Assembly (NCBI RefSeq): GCF_024679245.1
Contig: NC_090185.1
Location: 2,869,464-2,933,463 of the forward strand
DNA: 64,000 bases
DNA from: Pseudorasbora parva
Taxonomy: Eukaryota; Chordata; Actinopteri; Cypriniformes; Gobionidae
Reading direction: 5' to 3'
The notes under the pieces: generated by a model
Database searches by the model: none
The model's input: the letters and a program-made list of their open reading frames with translations, nothing else
What the model was told of the DNA's origin: nothing
Shown here: one piece after another, positions 11,072-23,490 of the stretch
How positions within the stretch are numbered: position 1 is the stretch's first letter
How the letters are laid out: each line of letters opens with the position of its first letter
Made by a program: the position numbers and the translations under genes

Positions 11072-12400
11072 TTGTGGGTGAAACTGCGCACGATGGCAGA
11101 CGGTGCTAATATTGTTGACCTGATTTTGGCGAAGCCATTTGAAAGTGTTCCTTACGAGGAAAAACGTAGAATTAAACAGCAGGGCAGATCAACACCTAAG
11201 ATTGATTTAGTGCAAAAGACAGGGAAAAATAACAGGTCTTTTCAGCTCTCCTGGTATGACAAAGTTAGCTGGCTGACTGGAAGTGCTGTGACAAATAAAA
11301 AGTACTGCTGGCCATGCCTCTGGATGAAACCATCTCACGGATGTGTTGTTTGGTCAAAGGTTGGGTTTGGAGATCTGTCTAACTTTGACAGGGCATATAA
11401 AAGACATGAAAAGAGCAATGAACATGTGAGTGCATGTGCAAGATTAAGTTGCATGGGCAGGATCAGGGTTGAGCATGCAATAAATGAAGGTGCTCGCATT
11501 CAAGTGGCTAAACATAATGAAATAGTCAAACAAAACAGGGCCTTCCTAAACCGCCTTATTGATGTGACATCCTTGCTTGGCCGGCAGGAGCTGTCATTTA
11601 GGAGACATGATGAGAGTAGTCAATCATCCAACAAGGGGAATTACAGGGAGTTCACAGAAACATTAGCTAAATATGACTCTAACTAACTTTGATCTCTGCT
11701 CCTACAGCCACCGTTTCTGATCAGATCAGAGATGAAATTCAGGATGCTCCCTTTTTTGGATGGCAGGTGGATGAAGCAACTGATATATCCTGCCGTGCCT
11801 AACTCTCTGTCATTGTTCGCTATGTGGATAGTGCAGGTAAAATTCAGGAGCGCTTTATTAGATTTTTTGTTTGTGCATTGCTATGCACACCGACTGAATC
11901 TGGTGCTGTCACAGGGGGCTAAATGCATGCCTGAGTGCAGATTTTTTTTTGCATCACTCTGGATTTGCCACATTTTTTTCAAAATCCACTAAGAGGACAT
12001 CTTTTCTGAAGTCTGGAGGCTGTTCAAGGTTGCCCAGAAACGCTCCTACTCGATGGAGTTTCACATCACGGATAGTAAGCACTGTTGCAAACGATTATGA
12101 TGGCCTCCTGCAGACATTGGCGAACATCATTGCAGATACAATAATGGATGATGATACACTGGATTGTGCCAAAGGCTTTGTGAGGAAACTGGAGGATTTT
12201 GAGTGTGTGTTCATGTTGTACACATATGAACAAATCTTCTCTGAGACTGATGTGGTCTTTGATGTTGTCCAGCAGAGGGCGATGGATGTTCTTTACTGCA
12301 AGAACAGAATTGAATCTCTTCTTGCATTTGTCAAAGAGAAGAGGTCAGAGGGGGCTTTCCAAGCCAAGCTCACCAGCAGCCATATCACCCTGTAGCCTAA

Positions 12401-13036
12401 AGCCCCGTTCACACCGCCAGCGACACGCAGCGACAAAGCGACATTATCTCATTCATTTGAATGGAGCGCTGGCGACTTCCGGCGACACGAGCGACAGTGA
12501 CCGTTGGCGACAGAATGTGGGTGTGTCAAGCGACACGAGACACGCGACAAAAGTTCAGAAATTTCAACTTTATGCAAACGAGAAGCGATTTTCGCGAGCG
12601 ACATCCAATAGGAGTGAAGTCAGTGGAGTGCACGTGATCCGTCTGCTTTACTGCTGCTACTGCGGTGTCCGGAGGAGTTGTTGATATTAGCTTTTAGCAA
12701 GCCCCCTGTTCTTTATAATATGTCTCTGTGTAGCCTACATACAGAGACACATTTAAAAAAATGATGCATGGAAAAACGTGTCTGGGATTGTGGGGATATA
12801 AAGTAAGTTTTGACTAAACTGCATGCAATATGGTCTACCTATTACAGTACAGTGTGTATGTATTCTAATAATAAATTGCTCTGTTCTGCAAAACACTAGT
12901 AATAAAAACGGTACTATAGTACAAATATATTTAATGACGTTTATATGCAACCCGTAGTGGGAACGCCCACTAGCGACATGAATCTCTGGCGCTGGCGACA
13001 TGCAGTGACAAAATCGCTGGCGGTGTGAACGGGGCT
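12401..13036. mobile_element. non-autonomous DNA transposon with 23-nt TIRs, TAA target duplication
   Basis: Positions 12401-12423 and 13014-13036 are perfect inverted repeats beginning AGCCCCGTTCACACCGCC. TAA flanks both ends (12398-12400 and 13037-13039). A three-base TWA duplication fits the PIF/Harbinger superfamily. The interior has GCGACA-type repeats near both ends and no transposase. It is inserted in the hAT gene. Confidence 0.85.
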
Positions 13037-13039
13037 TAA

Positions 13040-13580
13040 GACTGGTTTCCCACTGAAGCTAAGCAGGGCTGAGCCTGGCCAGTATCTGGATGGGAGACCA
13101 ACTGGGAAAACCAGGAGCTGCTGGTAGAGGTGTTAGTGAGGCCAGCAGGGGGTGCTCACCCTGTGGTCTGTGTGGGTCCTAATGCCCCAGTATAGTGATG
13201 GGGACACTATCCTGACAAAGAGCACCGTCTTTCGGATGAGACGTTAAACCGAGGTCCTGACTCTCTGTGGTCATTAAAAATCCCAGGATGTCCTTCGGAA
13301 AAAGAGTAGGGGTGTAACCCCGGCATCCTGGCCAAATTTGCCCACTGGCCCCTGTCCATCATGGCCTCCTAATAATCCCCATATCCTGATAGGCTTCATC
13401 ACTCGGTCTCCTCTCCACCAATCAGCTGGTGTGTGGTGAGCGTTTTGGCGCATTATGGCTGCCGTCGCATCATCAGGTGGGTGCTGCACATTGGTGGTGG
13501 TTGAGGAGATTCCCCCCTTCAATGTAAAGCGCTTTGAGTGCCTTGAAAAGCGCTATATAAATTGAACGCATTATTATTAT
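13040..13580 (+). mobile_element. SINE3 (5S rRNA-derived SINE)
   Basis: The head (13050-13115) retains the 3' half of a 5S rRNA gene: GAAGCTAAGCAGGG, then GCCTGGCCAGTATCTGGATGGGAGACC. The body contains CACCGTCTTTCGGATGAGACG. The tail GTAAAGCGCTTTGAGTGCC ... AAAGCGCTATATAAA ends in (ATT)n. This is the layout of the fish SINE3 family, transcribed by RNA polymerase III. It starts directly after the MITE's right TAA, inside the hAT pseudogene. Confidence 0.85.
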
Positions 13581-14228
13581 TATTATTTATGCCAAAACAG
13601 CAGATCTCACATCAGACCCACGAGATGAGCCCATGAGAGAGTGCCGTCTGACCCAATTGCAGGATCCCCAAGTGTGATACAGAAATCTGTAAATGGCCAT
13701 CCTTGATAACATCTTGGAGCAGATTCCTCGACGTTTTTCAAATTTGGAAAGCATGCTCTTCTTAGAAGAGGAAAATTTGATGACATGAGACAGGTTTTTC
13801 CAGAGGAGGCCTTCCAAAGTGTCCTGAAAAGTTATGGCCATCACTTTGATTCAGGAAGACTGAGGTCAGAACTTCAAGTCCTGTATTCAGATCAGGACTT
13901 GCAGGGTAACAGGGGAAAGCTTGGTGATTACTTGGTGTTCCTTAAAGACATGGAGTTGGACAGTGCAATGCCTCAGCTTTACAAACTGTTCTCATTAGTG
14001 GCAACAATTGGAGCTACATCTGCAGGTGTAGAAAGGAGCTTCTCCTGTTTAAAGCGACTCAAGTCCTACACCCGAAACACAATGGGCCAAGGCAGTTTAA
14101 GCAGCCTAGCTCTGCTGGCCATTGAGAGGACACTGGTCAAGTCACTTGAAAAGACTCCTAGTTGGTATGACAGGGTCACAGACCATTTTCTTGAAAAGGA
14201 ACGTAGGGCAGAATTTACTTTTAAATAA

Positions 14229-14452
14229 ACAGACAATTTTATGATTAAAAATGAGCTTCCCCTCTCTGACAGACCAGTAGCCGACACACACACACACACA
14301 CATATATATTGGTATTATTGTGATATATTACAATTTAAAATATTTAGTTTTCAGTTTATTTTACTTTAAATGATCATTTATTTCTCTGATCAACGCTGAA
14401 TTATCAGGATCATTCCTCCAGTCTTCAGTGTCCCATGATACACACACACATA

Positions 14453-14517
<65 letters not shown>

Positions 14518-14520
14518 AAA
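14229..14520. repeat. 3' end of hAT plus CA and TA microsatellites
   Basis: GAGCTTCCCCTC at 14253-14264 may be the hAT right terminal repeat. (CA)n lies at about 14285-14302 and a long (TA)n at 14460-14515. CCAGTCTTCAGTGTCCCATGAT at about 14417 is a fragment of the palindromic family found whole at 48060-48325. Confidence 0.5.
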
Positions 14521-15465
14521 TACTGTATGATAACCTGAATACAGTTTCCTCAACAGAGTAATGCTTCAGGTTTCAGTAGTAATGCTTTCAGGAGACTCAT
14601 TGTGCATTGTCTTGTTTGGTCTGGTTTCATTTGGGACCAACTCGCTGATAATTCTCAAAAAGCTCATTCCTCTGAATCCTTTTAAAGCAATCAGCTGCGC
14701 AATTTACACACTTAATGGCTGTAAAGTAGATCACAAACTCTGAAAAAGTCTTGAATTTCACTTTCTGTTGATAACACCCAAACAACCACTAGATGTAGTT
14801 AGTGATTAAAAAACATTGTGTGTGTGTTTCGGCCCAATCTGTCTTGTAAGAGATTTTGTCCACCTGAATTTGTGAGTTTGTCACACACCTGGCTGAATTC
14901 TGTCAGTGTCGAGGCCAGTCTTTGTGAGCTCTGTGATTATCGTTTCGGTTCTGGTTGTAGCGTCTCCGTGAGCTGTGGTGGCGACAGATACAAGATGTTC
15001 TTCACCCTCAAAGGTGTCCTCGTCTTATCGAATCACAGTGCTGATATTCTCAGTCCCTGTTATGTCTCTGGTTCCTTCAACTTTGACTGTATAAAATATC
15101 GATTTTGTTGAAGTTGATCTGTATTTAAAAAGAGACTGTGCTCTTTGTCCATCCACATCGCTATGCATGTATTGAGCTCTTTTGACCTAGCATGCTTTTC
15201 CAGTCCCTTTTTTGGTTCCTCAGGTGTGTTTCCAGTCCTAAAATTCACCAGCAGGTGAAATTTAAACAATGTTCATCTCTACTCAAAAATCAATGGTTAT
15301 TTCAAACAAAAAAACAAGAGGGAAGCACTTCTTACTCGTCACACATTTAATGAGCTCAACGAGGATTGGTCAAGCAAAGTAACTGATCGAAACATTGAGT
15401 GATTAAAAACACTGATGCAAAATGAAAAAAGATTGAAAAATGCTACAAAAGTGGGTGTGGTTAAA
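14521..15465. other. no gene recognised
   Basis: This would be the place for a signal-peptide exon of Ig copy 1, but none is convincing. A short Met-led hydrophobic stretch at about 14996 (MFFTLKGVLVLS) lacks a proper donor. Confidence 0.4.
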
Positions 15466-15800
15466 GGGTTAGTTTACCCAAAAATTAAAATTAGCCCATG
15501 ATTTACTCACCCTCAAGCCATCCTAGGTGTAAATGAGATTCTTCTTACAGAAGAATAAAATCGGAGTTATATTAAAAATGTCCTTACTCTTCCAAGCTTT
15601 ATGATGGCAGTGTAATTTTTGAAGTTCATAAAAGTGCATATATTCATCATCTAACTGCTCCACACTGCTCCAGGGGGTTAATAAAGGCCTTCTGAAACAA
15701 ATCGATGCATGTAAGAAAAATAACCATATTTAAAACTGTTCCTAAAGATGTTCCTAACCACCTATGCTGCTGTCCAGTAATACTTCAAATATGAAGCTCA
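15466..15800. repeat. MITE fragment (GGTTAGTTTACCCAAAAATTA family)
   Basis: The left terminal sequence and the following TTTACTCACCCTCAAGCCATCC block match copies at 28620, 47225 and 54895 in this window. The right arm is absent. Confidence 0.6.
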
Positions 15801-16018
15801 GATACTCGACAGCTTTAGTTTTAGTGTGACATTAAACATTAAAGTGTCTTTATATTTAGTTATTGTTCCATATATAAATCTATTTCTCTTTTCATTCATC
15901 ATCTTTTGTCTTTGTACCGCAGAATATGATTCACTTCACATTTAAATAAATAAAAGTATTTTAGTGAAGATTCATCTTAAAGCTTTAATCTGTGATAAAC
16001 TCTCTTCAGGTTCTTCAG

Positions 16019-17273
16019 GAGGGAATCGTGATGAAGAGAAGAGAGTGTCAGTGACGGAGGGAGATTCAGTCACTCTTAACACTCGTCTCACTGAAATAAA
16101 GGATGATGAGATTCAGTGGAGGTTCGGATTCAATGTAATCGCTGAAATCAGTAAACGGGCCGACAGCTTCACTGTATATGATGATGTTCTTGATGGGAGA
16201 TTCAGAGACAGACTGAAGCTGGACAATCAAACTGGATCTCTGACCATCACAAACATCACAATCAAACATGCTGGATATTATCAACTATGGACCAGGCATT
16301 ACTGGCCTTCTTATTTTCTCTCTCTGTCTACGGTGAGTTAAATATCAGTTTCACATGTTTTATTTATTACAGTGAGATCTACAGAAGTGTCTTATCATGA
16401 ATAATTAGTTTAAATGACATTCTCTTACTGTTTTACATTAACAGCAGGTTTATATTGAACTTTCTGTTAAATAGTTTTAAATGTTCTACTTTTGATCATC
16501 TTGGTTCCTCTCGATGTTTCTTCCTCGTCTTCTTGAATATCTTCATTCATCCTCATTTCTCTTAATTCTCTGATGTTTTCCAGCTCGTCTGCCTGTTCCT
16601 GTCATCAGCAGTAACTCTTCTCAGTGTTCTTCTTCATCATCATCATCATATTGTTCATTGGTGTGTTCATCAGCGGTGAATGTGAGTCATGTGACTCTCT
16701 CCTGGTACAAAGGAAACAGTTTATTGTCCAACATCAGTGTGTCTGATCTCAGCATCAGTCTCTCTCTACCTCTGGAGGTGGAATATCAGGATAAAAACAC
16801 CTACAGCTGTGTGCTGAACAATCCCATCAGCCACCAGACTCAACATCTGGACATCACTCAACTCTGTCACACATGTTCAGGTACGGCAGCAACGCTGATA
16901 TTAGTTGATGTCAGCGCTGATATTAGCGTTTATTGACTGAGGCTACGTCTACATAATCCGCATACATTTAAAAACAGAGTTTTCGTCTAAAAACACTCCG
17001 CGTGCACACTATCATTTTCAATCGTTTTCCAAAAATTTTTAATCTACACTGAAATGTCTGAAAACGCTTACATCCCCGTACTGCGCATGAGCAAATCCAA
17101 GACGCTTCCATTTGCGTCATTTCCGCTACTCATTTATTAAATGTGCCTAAATTAAATAAATAATTAAATAAAACTGCTGTACAATGTCATTCACCATCTT
17201 GGCTGGTTATTAATATTGGTTTAGATTTATTAATTTATGGCTTCATATTTCCATCTTTTTCAGGAAGTGCTTG
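16019..17273 (+). pseudogene. CD2/SLAM-like Ig receptor, copy 1 (lost transmembrane exon, frameshifted)
   Basis: Two Ig exons remain: a V-type exon 16019-16332 and a C2-type exon 16584-16880, with a tail exon from 17264. The V exon keeps the IQWRFG and [18 protein letters not shown] blocks, but has TLNTRL where copy 2 has TLECDL, so the first Cys is lost. A 2-nt CT expansion near its end makes it 314 bp against 309 in copy 2, so it leaves in phase 0 instead of phase 1. The C2 exon keeps LSWYKG and NTYSCVLNN. The transmembrane exon present in copy 2 is missing, and MITE-like sequence starts at the breakpoint. No signal exon was found upstream. It is a pseudogene, or encodes an altered product. 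Confidence 0.7.
16940..17200. repeat. MITE-like remnant replacing the transmembrane exon of Ig copy 1
   Basis: Homology to copy 2 stops at TTATTGACTGAG and resumes near TTTAGATTTATTAATTTATGG. The sequence between begins GGCTACGTCTACATAATCCGC and carries GTCTAAAAACACTCCGCG and CTGAAAACGCTTACATCC. This style is typical of fish MITE ends related to the TGTGGACGGGGCCT end at 58715. Confidence 0.6.
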
Positions 17274-17710
17274 AATCTAAAGCAGAACGCTGAACTTTAA
17301 AGATTCTTCAAGTGTGTTTTTGTCATCATAAATACTGATGATTATTTGAGCTTCTGCTCTCTTTCAGTGTCAGATTTTTTAAATCTTATTTGTAAATCTT
17401 TATTATTTGGTTATTCATTTTCTTCTTGTTTTTCTATCCACAAATATAATTAAAAAAAAACATCTTTAACCTGAGAAAATACTGATTTGGGACTCATTAT
17501 AGTATACTTTGAGATCACAGTGAAATGCATAAACTCAACATATCGGTGCTCCATTTCCTCCATCAGGCGATTGATAAAGTCTTTAAATCTCTAGTGTGAT
17601 TTGTCTCTGTGTCTCATCTGCGGAGCAACAGCTCCTCCTAGTGGCTCTCCCTGAATTGGCATGTTATCAGGAGTTATTTGCTCAGTATCTTCTGTCTCGT
17701 TTGCTTTCTC
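17274..17710 (+). other. 3' UTR-like sequence of Ig copy 1
   Basis: Matches the sequence downstream of copy 2 (42251-42827) up to TTATTTGCTCAGTA, where the duplication ends. It lacks the 165-bp insertion seen in copy 2. Confidence 0.7.
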
Positions 17711-18007
17711 ACTTAAAGTCCTCATGAAATCAAATCAATCTTATTTACTTTGTTAGCGCATACTACAGGTCTTAGGGTGAACAATTAATCTGTGCAAGTT
17801 AATACACAGAATTTTTTTTGCCGTAGTAATCTTCAATCAAAATCTGAAAAGTTACTTCCGGTCTGGAAACGGCGTACCTTCTCAGCTGATGTCAGTTTGA
17901 CGGCTTGCGTTGTAAAATGCGTAACCACTCCCCTCCAGCCGTTTGTCTGCTATGAGTGAGAGATGGAGAGGAGGAGCGCTGAGATAAAAACCCTGCCCTC
18001 TATTCTA

Positions 18008-19458
18008 CAGTCCCTGACAAAAGTCTTGTCGCTTATCTATTTTCTAGAAATACCTGATATTAACCTGACTTTTAATTAATTAATTGGTGTTAGAAATAGC
18101 TCATATGAAAAGCTAAAACCCTCCCAAATGATGTTTAATGCACTGAAATAAATAATTTTCACAGAAGAAATATTTATCATTTAATCAAGACAGAAAGGTC
18201 AAATTTTGGCAAGACAAAAGTTTTGTCGCCTATACAGAAATGGAACAAATTTACTGCAAATACAAAAATATGTCAGCAAATTAAGTTGTGGCACTGTGAG
18301 ATCCAAATTTAATATCTTGTATGACTTCCATGAGCTTGAAGGACTGCATCCATGCGGTTTGGCAAGGATTCATACAATTTATTGATGAAGTCATCAGGAA
18401 TAGGTTAGTCATCTAAGAAAGCAGTCTTGCATGCCTCCCAGAGTTCATCAATATTCTTTGATTTCGTCTTCCATCCGTCCTCTTTCATCCTACCCCACAT
18501 ATGCTCAATGATGTTCATGTCTGGTGACTGGGCTGGCCAATCCTGGAGCATCTTGATCTTCTTTGCCTTGAGGAACTTTGATGTGGAGATGGAAGTATGT
18601 GATGGAGCACCATCCTGCTGCAGAATTTGGCCTCTTTTATGGTTGGGAATATAAGAGGTAGCTAAGATTTCTTGGTATTTTAGACTATTGATGTTCCCTT
18701 CCATCCTGCAGATCTCGCACACCCCCATACTGGATGTAACCCCAGACCATGATTTTTCCGCCACCAAACTTCACTGTTTTCTGGGTGAATCTCGGATCCA
18801 TTTTGGCTCCAGTAGGTCTCCTGCAATATTTGTGGTGACTGTGGTGTAATTCAACTGAAGATTCATCTGAAAATCCACCTTCTGCCACTTTTCCAGCGCC
18901 CATCCTTTTAGCAGGCTGTGGGCCTTGGCAAATGCCACACGGTTTTTCAATTGTATTTTGTTTAGTGCTGGCTTCTGGGCACTGATTCGACCTTGGAGGC
19001 CATTTCGAGACAGAATCCGACAAACTGTTCTGGTTGACACAGGGACTTCAGGTGAACAGGTCTCGTGGAGCTCTGCTGCAGTGGAAAATGGGCTGGCCTT
19101 GGATTTTCGAGCCAACAAACGATCCTCTCGAGCAGTTGTCTTGCGGGGTCTGTCTGACCTGGGCTTGTCAAAAACGTCTCCAGTCTCTTCAAATCTTTTT
19201 TTTATCCTCTGTACTTGACGCTGAGACACATTGAAGGTGTCTGCCACATCAGCAGTGGATCTGGTCTTCAGCCTCTTGTGCCAAGCTGTGAATATTAGAA
19301 TACTTTTTGAAAGTTTAGTTTTTCACTGAAACATTATCACAAAAGCTGGTGGGATTAAAATGAGCCATTTCTTGTAAAAATATCTTGATTAGAAATATTT
19401 TTTCAGCGGCACTTTAGGTCAATTTTTACACAAGCGACAAGACTTTTGTCAGGGACTG
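18008..19458 (-). mobile_element. Tc1-like element, 1451 bp, complete ends
   Basis: Both ends read CAGTCCCTGACAAAAGTCTT and are flanked by TA (18006-18007 and 19459-19460), the Tc1/mariner target. An inner direct copy, GACAAAAGTTTTGTCGCC, lies near 18212, giving the IR/DR arrangement known from Tc1 relatives. Confidence 0.85.
18405..19247 (-). pseudogene. Tc1-like transposase, frameshifted
   Basis: The N-terminal paired-like helix-turn-helix (MADTFNVSQRQVQRIKKRF) and linker are readable from 19247. The frame shifts near 18960-18900, where the first catalytic Asp should be. The C-terminal part has QQDGAPSHTS (second Asp) and SPDMNIIEHMWGRMKE (Glu region). Different parts need different frames, so the enzyme is dead. 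Confidence 0.8.
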
Positions 19459-19536
19459 TATATTCCGTTTCACTTGGAAATACGTCACAGCACTGAAGAA
19501 AACTCACTCGCTACTTCCGGTTCACTGGGACTTTAA

Positions 19537-19940
19537 GAATTTCTTCTCAAACCTGGTATTCCTTTTATATTGTGAACACAGAATTTCTCTTTTTGGACAC
19601 AGTAGTTTATGTATCTTGGCTGAACGGAGTTGTTGGTCTTTTCGTGTCCTGCCAGATCTTGGTCCTTCAGCTGTAGTTGTGAATCTCAGACCCTTCGGCT
19701 GTGATCGATGTAAAGTTTTCATCAGCATCATGATTCCTTGTCTTCTGGTCATTGTGTGGTGTGGTAAAATATGGCAGCTTCCCAATGATTTTCCTGATGG
19801 AAAGCAACTCCTCAGGGCTTTTTCCAGTAGTATTGTGGTCAGTGAATCTGTACAATATGTCCTCCTGACATATTCATATGCCTTTTAATATGTGTTGCAT
19901 CGCCAATCACCCTTCTAAATCTAAATTAAGTGCGGAAAGA
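19537..19940. other. no gene recognised
   Basis: Moderate-complexity sequence between two Tc1-like elements. Short open frames on both strands show no recognisable motif. Confidence 0.4.
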
Positions 19941-19942
19941 TA

Positions 19943-21384
<1,442 letters not shown>

Positions 21385-21660
21385 TTAAAGGACAGGGTTT
21401 GCACACACTGCAGGAGGGATTTTGGCCCACTCCTCCACACAGATCTTCTCTAGATCCATCAGGTTTCTGGCTTGTCGCTGAGAAACACAGAGTTTGAGCT
21501 CCTCCAAAGATTCTCCAAAGAGACTGGCTAGGCCACGCCAGAACCTTGATATGCTTCTTATAGAGCCACTCCTTGGTTATCCTGGCTGTGTGCTTCGGGT
21601 CATTGTCATGTTGGAAGACCCAGCCTTGACCTATCTTCAATGCTCTAACTTCAATAGAGT
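21385..21660 (-). mobile_element. partial second copy of the same Tc1-like family
   Basis: Closely matches 20220-20485 in the same orientation ([13 protein letters not shown] again present). It is joined abruptly to the end of the preceding copy. It is a truncated tandem duplication or a chimera. Confidence 0.7.
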
Positions 21661-21733
21661 GAGGACAGTGAGGTTGCAGAGTCAGGAAGACTGGATCCCT
21701 GAATCTGGTTTGAGAGACATTTAGGAGGTCAGC

Positions 21734-21737
<4 letters not shown>

Positions 21738-21793
<56 letters not shown>
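21738..21793. repeat. (GT)n microsatellite
   Basis: About 28 uninterrupted GT units between two Tc1 fragments. Confidence 0.95.
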
Positions 21794-21796
<3 letters not shown>

Positions 21797-21818
21797 ATAT
21801 GTTTAAATGAATAGTTTA

Positions 21819-22400
21819 CACTGACCAGGCATAACATTATGACCTCCTTTCTAATATTGTGTTCGTCTACCTCTTGCTATCCCGTCAAGGCATGGACTCC
21901 ACTAGACCCCTGAAGGTGTGCTGTGGTATCTGGCACCAAGATGTTAGCAGCAGATCCTTTAATACATGTAAGTTGTGAGGTGGGGACTTCATGGATTGGA
22001 CTTGTTTGTTCAGCACATCCCACAGATGCTTGATTGGATTGAGATCTTGGGAATTTGGAGGCCAAGTCAACACCTCAAACTCATTGTGCTCCTCAAAACT
22101 ATTCCTGAACAGTTTTTGCTTTGCAAGGTTTCACAGCAGAACATTACCCAAAGCATCACACTGTCTCCACCGGCTCGCCTTCTTCCTGTAGTGCATCCTG
22201 GGGCCATGTGTTCCCCAGGTAAGCGACGCATACGTACCCTGCCATAAACGTGATGTAAAAGAAAACGTGATTCATCAGACCAGGCCACATTCTTCCATTG
22301 CTCCGTGGTCCAGTTCTGATGCTCACGTGCCACTGTTGGTGCTTTTGGCGGGGTCAGGGGTCAGCATGGTCACCAATATGCAACAAACTGAGTACACATT
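21819..22400 (-). mobile_element. Tc1-like element, 5' truncated
   Basis: The left end CACTGACCAGGCATAACATT follows TA. The minus strand encodes a WKNVAWSDESRF segment (first catalytic Asp) near 22300 and WPPNSQDLNPIKHLWD near 22060 (acidic residue region). Several frame breaks lie between. The DNA-binding N-terminus and right end are missing. Confidence 0.75.
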
Positions 22401-22457
22401 TTATGATGGCTATATTATAAGGACCCCCAAGCTCCTAAAAAATGGGGGTGACCCCCC

Positions 22458-22490
<33 letters not shown>

Positions 22491-23360
22491 ACGCACACAC
22501 TATTATACATGTGATTTACTGGCTTTTGAGTCAAATTAATCATGTGATGTTTTTTCCTTTAATTTTATCTGTTCAAACATCAGTGTGTCTGGTCTGATCT
22601 GTCGGGTGGTTAACCGTCTGCTGGATGTTTGTCGTCTCTGTGCACGTCAGTAGTTTGTGGCTGAAGCGTCTCTTCATTTTATCTTTCTGATAAGAAGCTC
22701 ATATCTTCCTCTCCACACAACCTTTAGCAAAAAGAAGTATACTTCTTTAATTTTATTAAGTGTATTTAAGTAATGTTCCAGTATATTTTAAGTGTACTTC
22801 ATGTAGTAAGTATATTAATATTAATGTACTAGTAGTATACTTGTAAGTGCACTATTTCAGTACTGCTTGGGACTAAATTGGCCCGCTTTTAGTATATAAA
22901 AGTATATGTTTAAGTGTACTATAAGTGTAACAGTAGCAAACTTTAAGTGCACAACCATGTTTCTCATTTGTCCTGAATCTTTACTACAAGTGAACTTATA
23001 CGTATACTAGTAGTTTATAGGGGTGGGGATCCCCAGAGGCTCCACAATACACTGAGTTTTGAAATGATATTAAAGGGGACGTATTATGCCACTTTTCACA
23101 AGATGCTTGCAGATCCAGCCTGAAGATGAAGGCAGGAGCGGAGCCCCTAGTTTTCATTCAGGGCCAGAATTCATTTGAAAACGTAAGATCACTAAAAGCG
23201 TGTTGATTTCCGTGATGTTAAAGGAGACGGATGTGTGAGTGGAAACTTACTGAGGTTAGGGGAGGATTCACACACAACCAGATAAATATCACAGTTCAGT
23301 GTTTCAGATCAATCTGAGGGTTAGCAGCCATTTTAAGAGTCGCTATCGTGGGCTTTTCAG
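22401..23360. other. MITE fragments and CA repeat, no gene
   Basis: (CA)n at about 22456-22490. At 22730-22990 there is sequence rich in AAGTATACTT-type motifs, typical of one MITE end. At about 23072 AAAGGGGACGTATTATGCC starts another dispersed repeat fragment. Confidence 0.5.
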
Positions 23361-23367
23361 TGCACCG

Positions 23368-23419
23368 ATGAAGAAAATGTTCCTCAAATTACTTTTGCTC
23401 TGTTTGTGGCGTCTGGTTG
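23368..23419 (+). CDS. signal-peptide exon of a CD2/SLAM-like Ig receptor
   Basis: The exon encodes MKKMFLKLLLLCLWRLVG: a basic start, a leucine-rich core and an LWRLVG end typical of fish receptors of this type. It ends in CTGGTTG/GTGAGT in phase 1, which is the phase required by the V exon at 41051. The intron just downstream (23425-23490, TTTTTATGGCTTCAG...) matches the sequence just upstream of that V exon (40975-41030). It may be exon 1 of the 41051 gene across 17.6 kb of repeats, or an orphan exon from a third copy. Confidence 0.6.
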
Positions 23420-23490
23420 GTGAGTTTTAAATGTGTTTTTATGGCTTCAGTTGCTTCTGTTCTGTATCATGTGATAAATTACTGGTTAAA

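Larger units (their letters stand above)
11093..14228 (+). pseudogene. hAT-family transposase (ZMYM1-like), disrupted by deletions and insertions
   Basis: From the Met at 11093 an intact N-terminal frame runs to 11686. It carries a TTF-type zinc finger (YCWPC, then WSKVGFGDLSNFDRAYKRHE). After a stop the frame continues as a decayed RNase-H-like core (DAPFFGWQVDEATDIS near 11735, then CYAHRLNLVLSQGA near 11878). About 70 codons expected between these are missing, including the second catalytic Asp region. The helical insertion continues to 12395. A MITE and a SINE3 follow, then the C-terminal hAT dimerisation domain at 13785-14228 (IGATSAGVERSFSCLKRLKS). The element cannot encode a working transposase. 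Confidence 0.85.
17711..19536. mobile_element. MITE split by a Tc1-like element
   Basis: The left end CTTAAAGTCCTCATGAAATC (17711) and right end CACTGGGACTTTAAG (19522-19536) are inverted repeats. A subterminal ACTTCCGGT block occurs on both sides. Without the nested Tc1 (18008-19458) the element is about 375 bp. Confidence 0.65.

Noticed and set aside
13040..13160. Possible 5S rRNA gene
   Set aside because: Only the 3' half of the 5S sequence is present, and it is followed by the SINE3 body and tail.
14818..15111. Upstream exon(s) for Ig copy 1
   Set aside because: The Met-led hydrophobic piece lacks a donor in the correct phase and shows no similarity to the signal exon at 23368.
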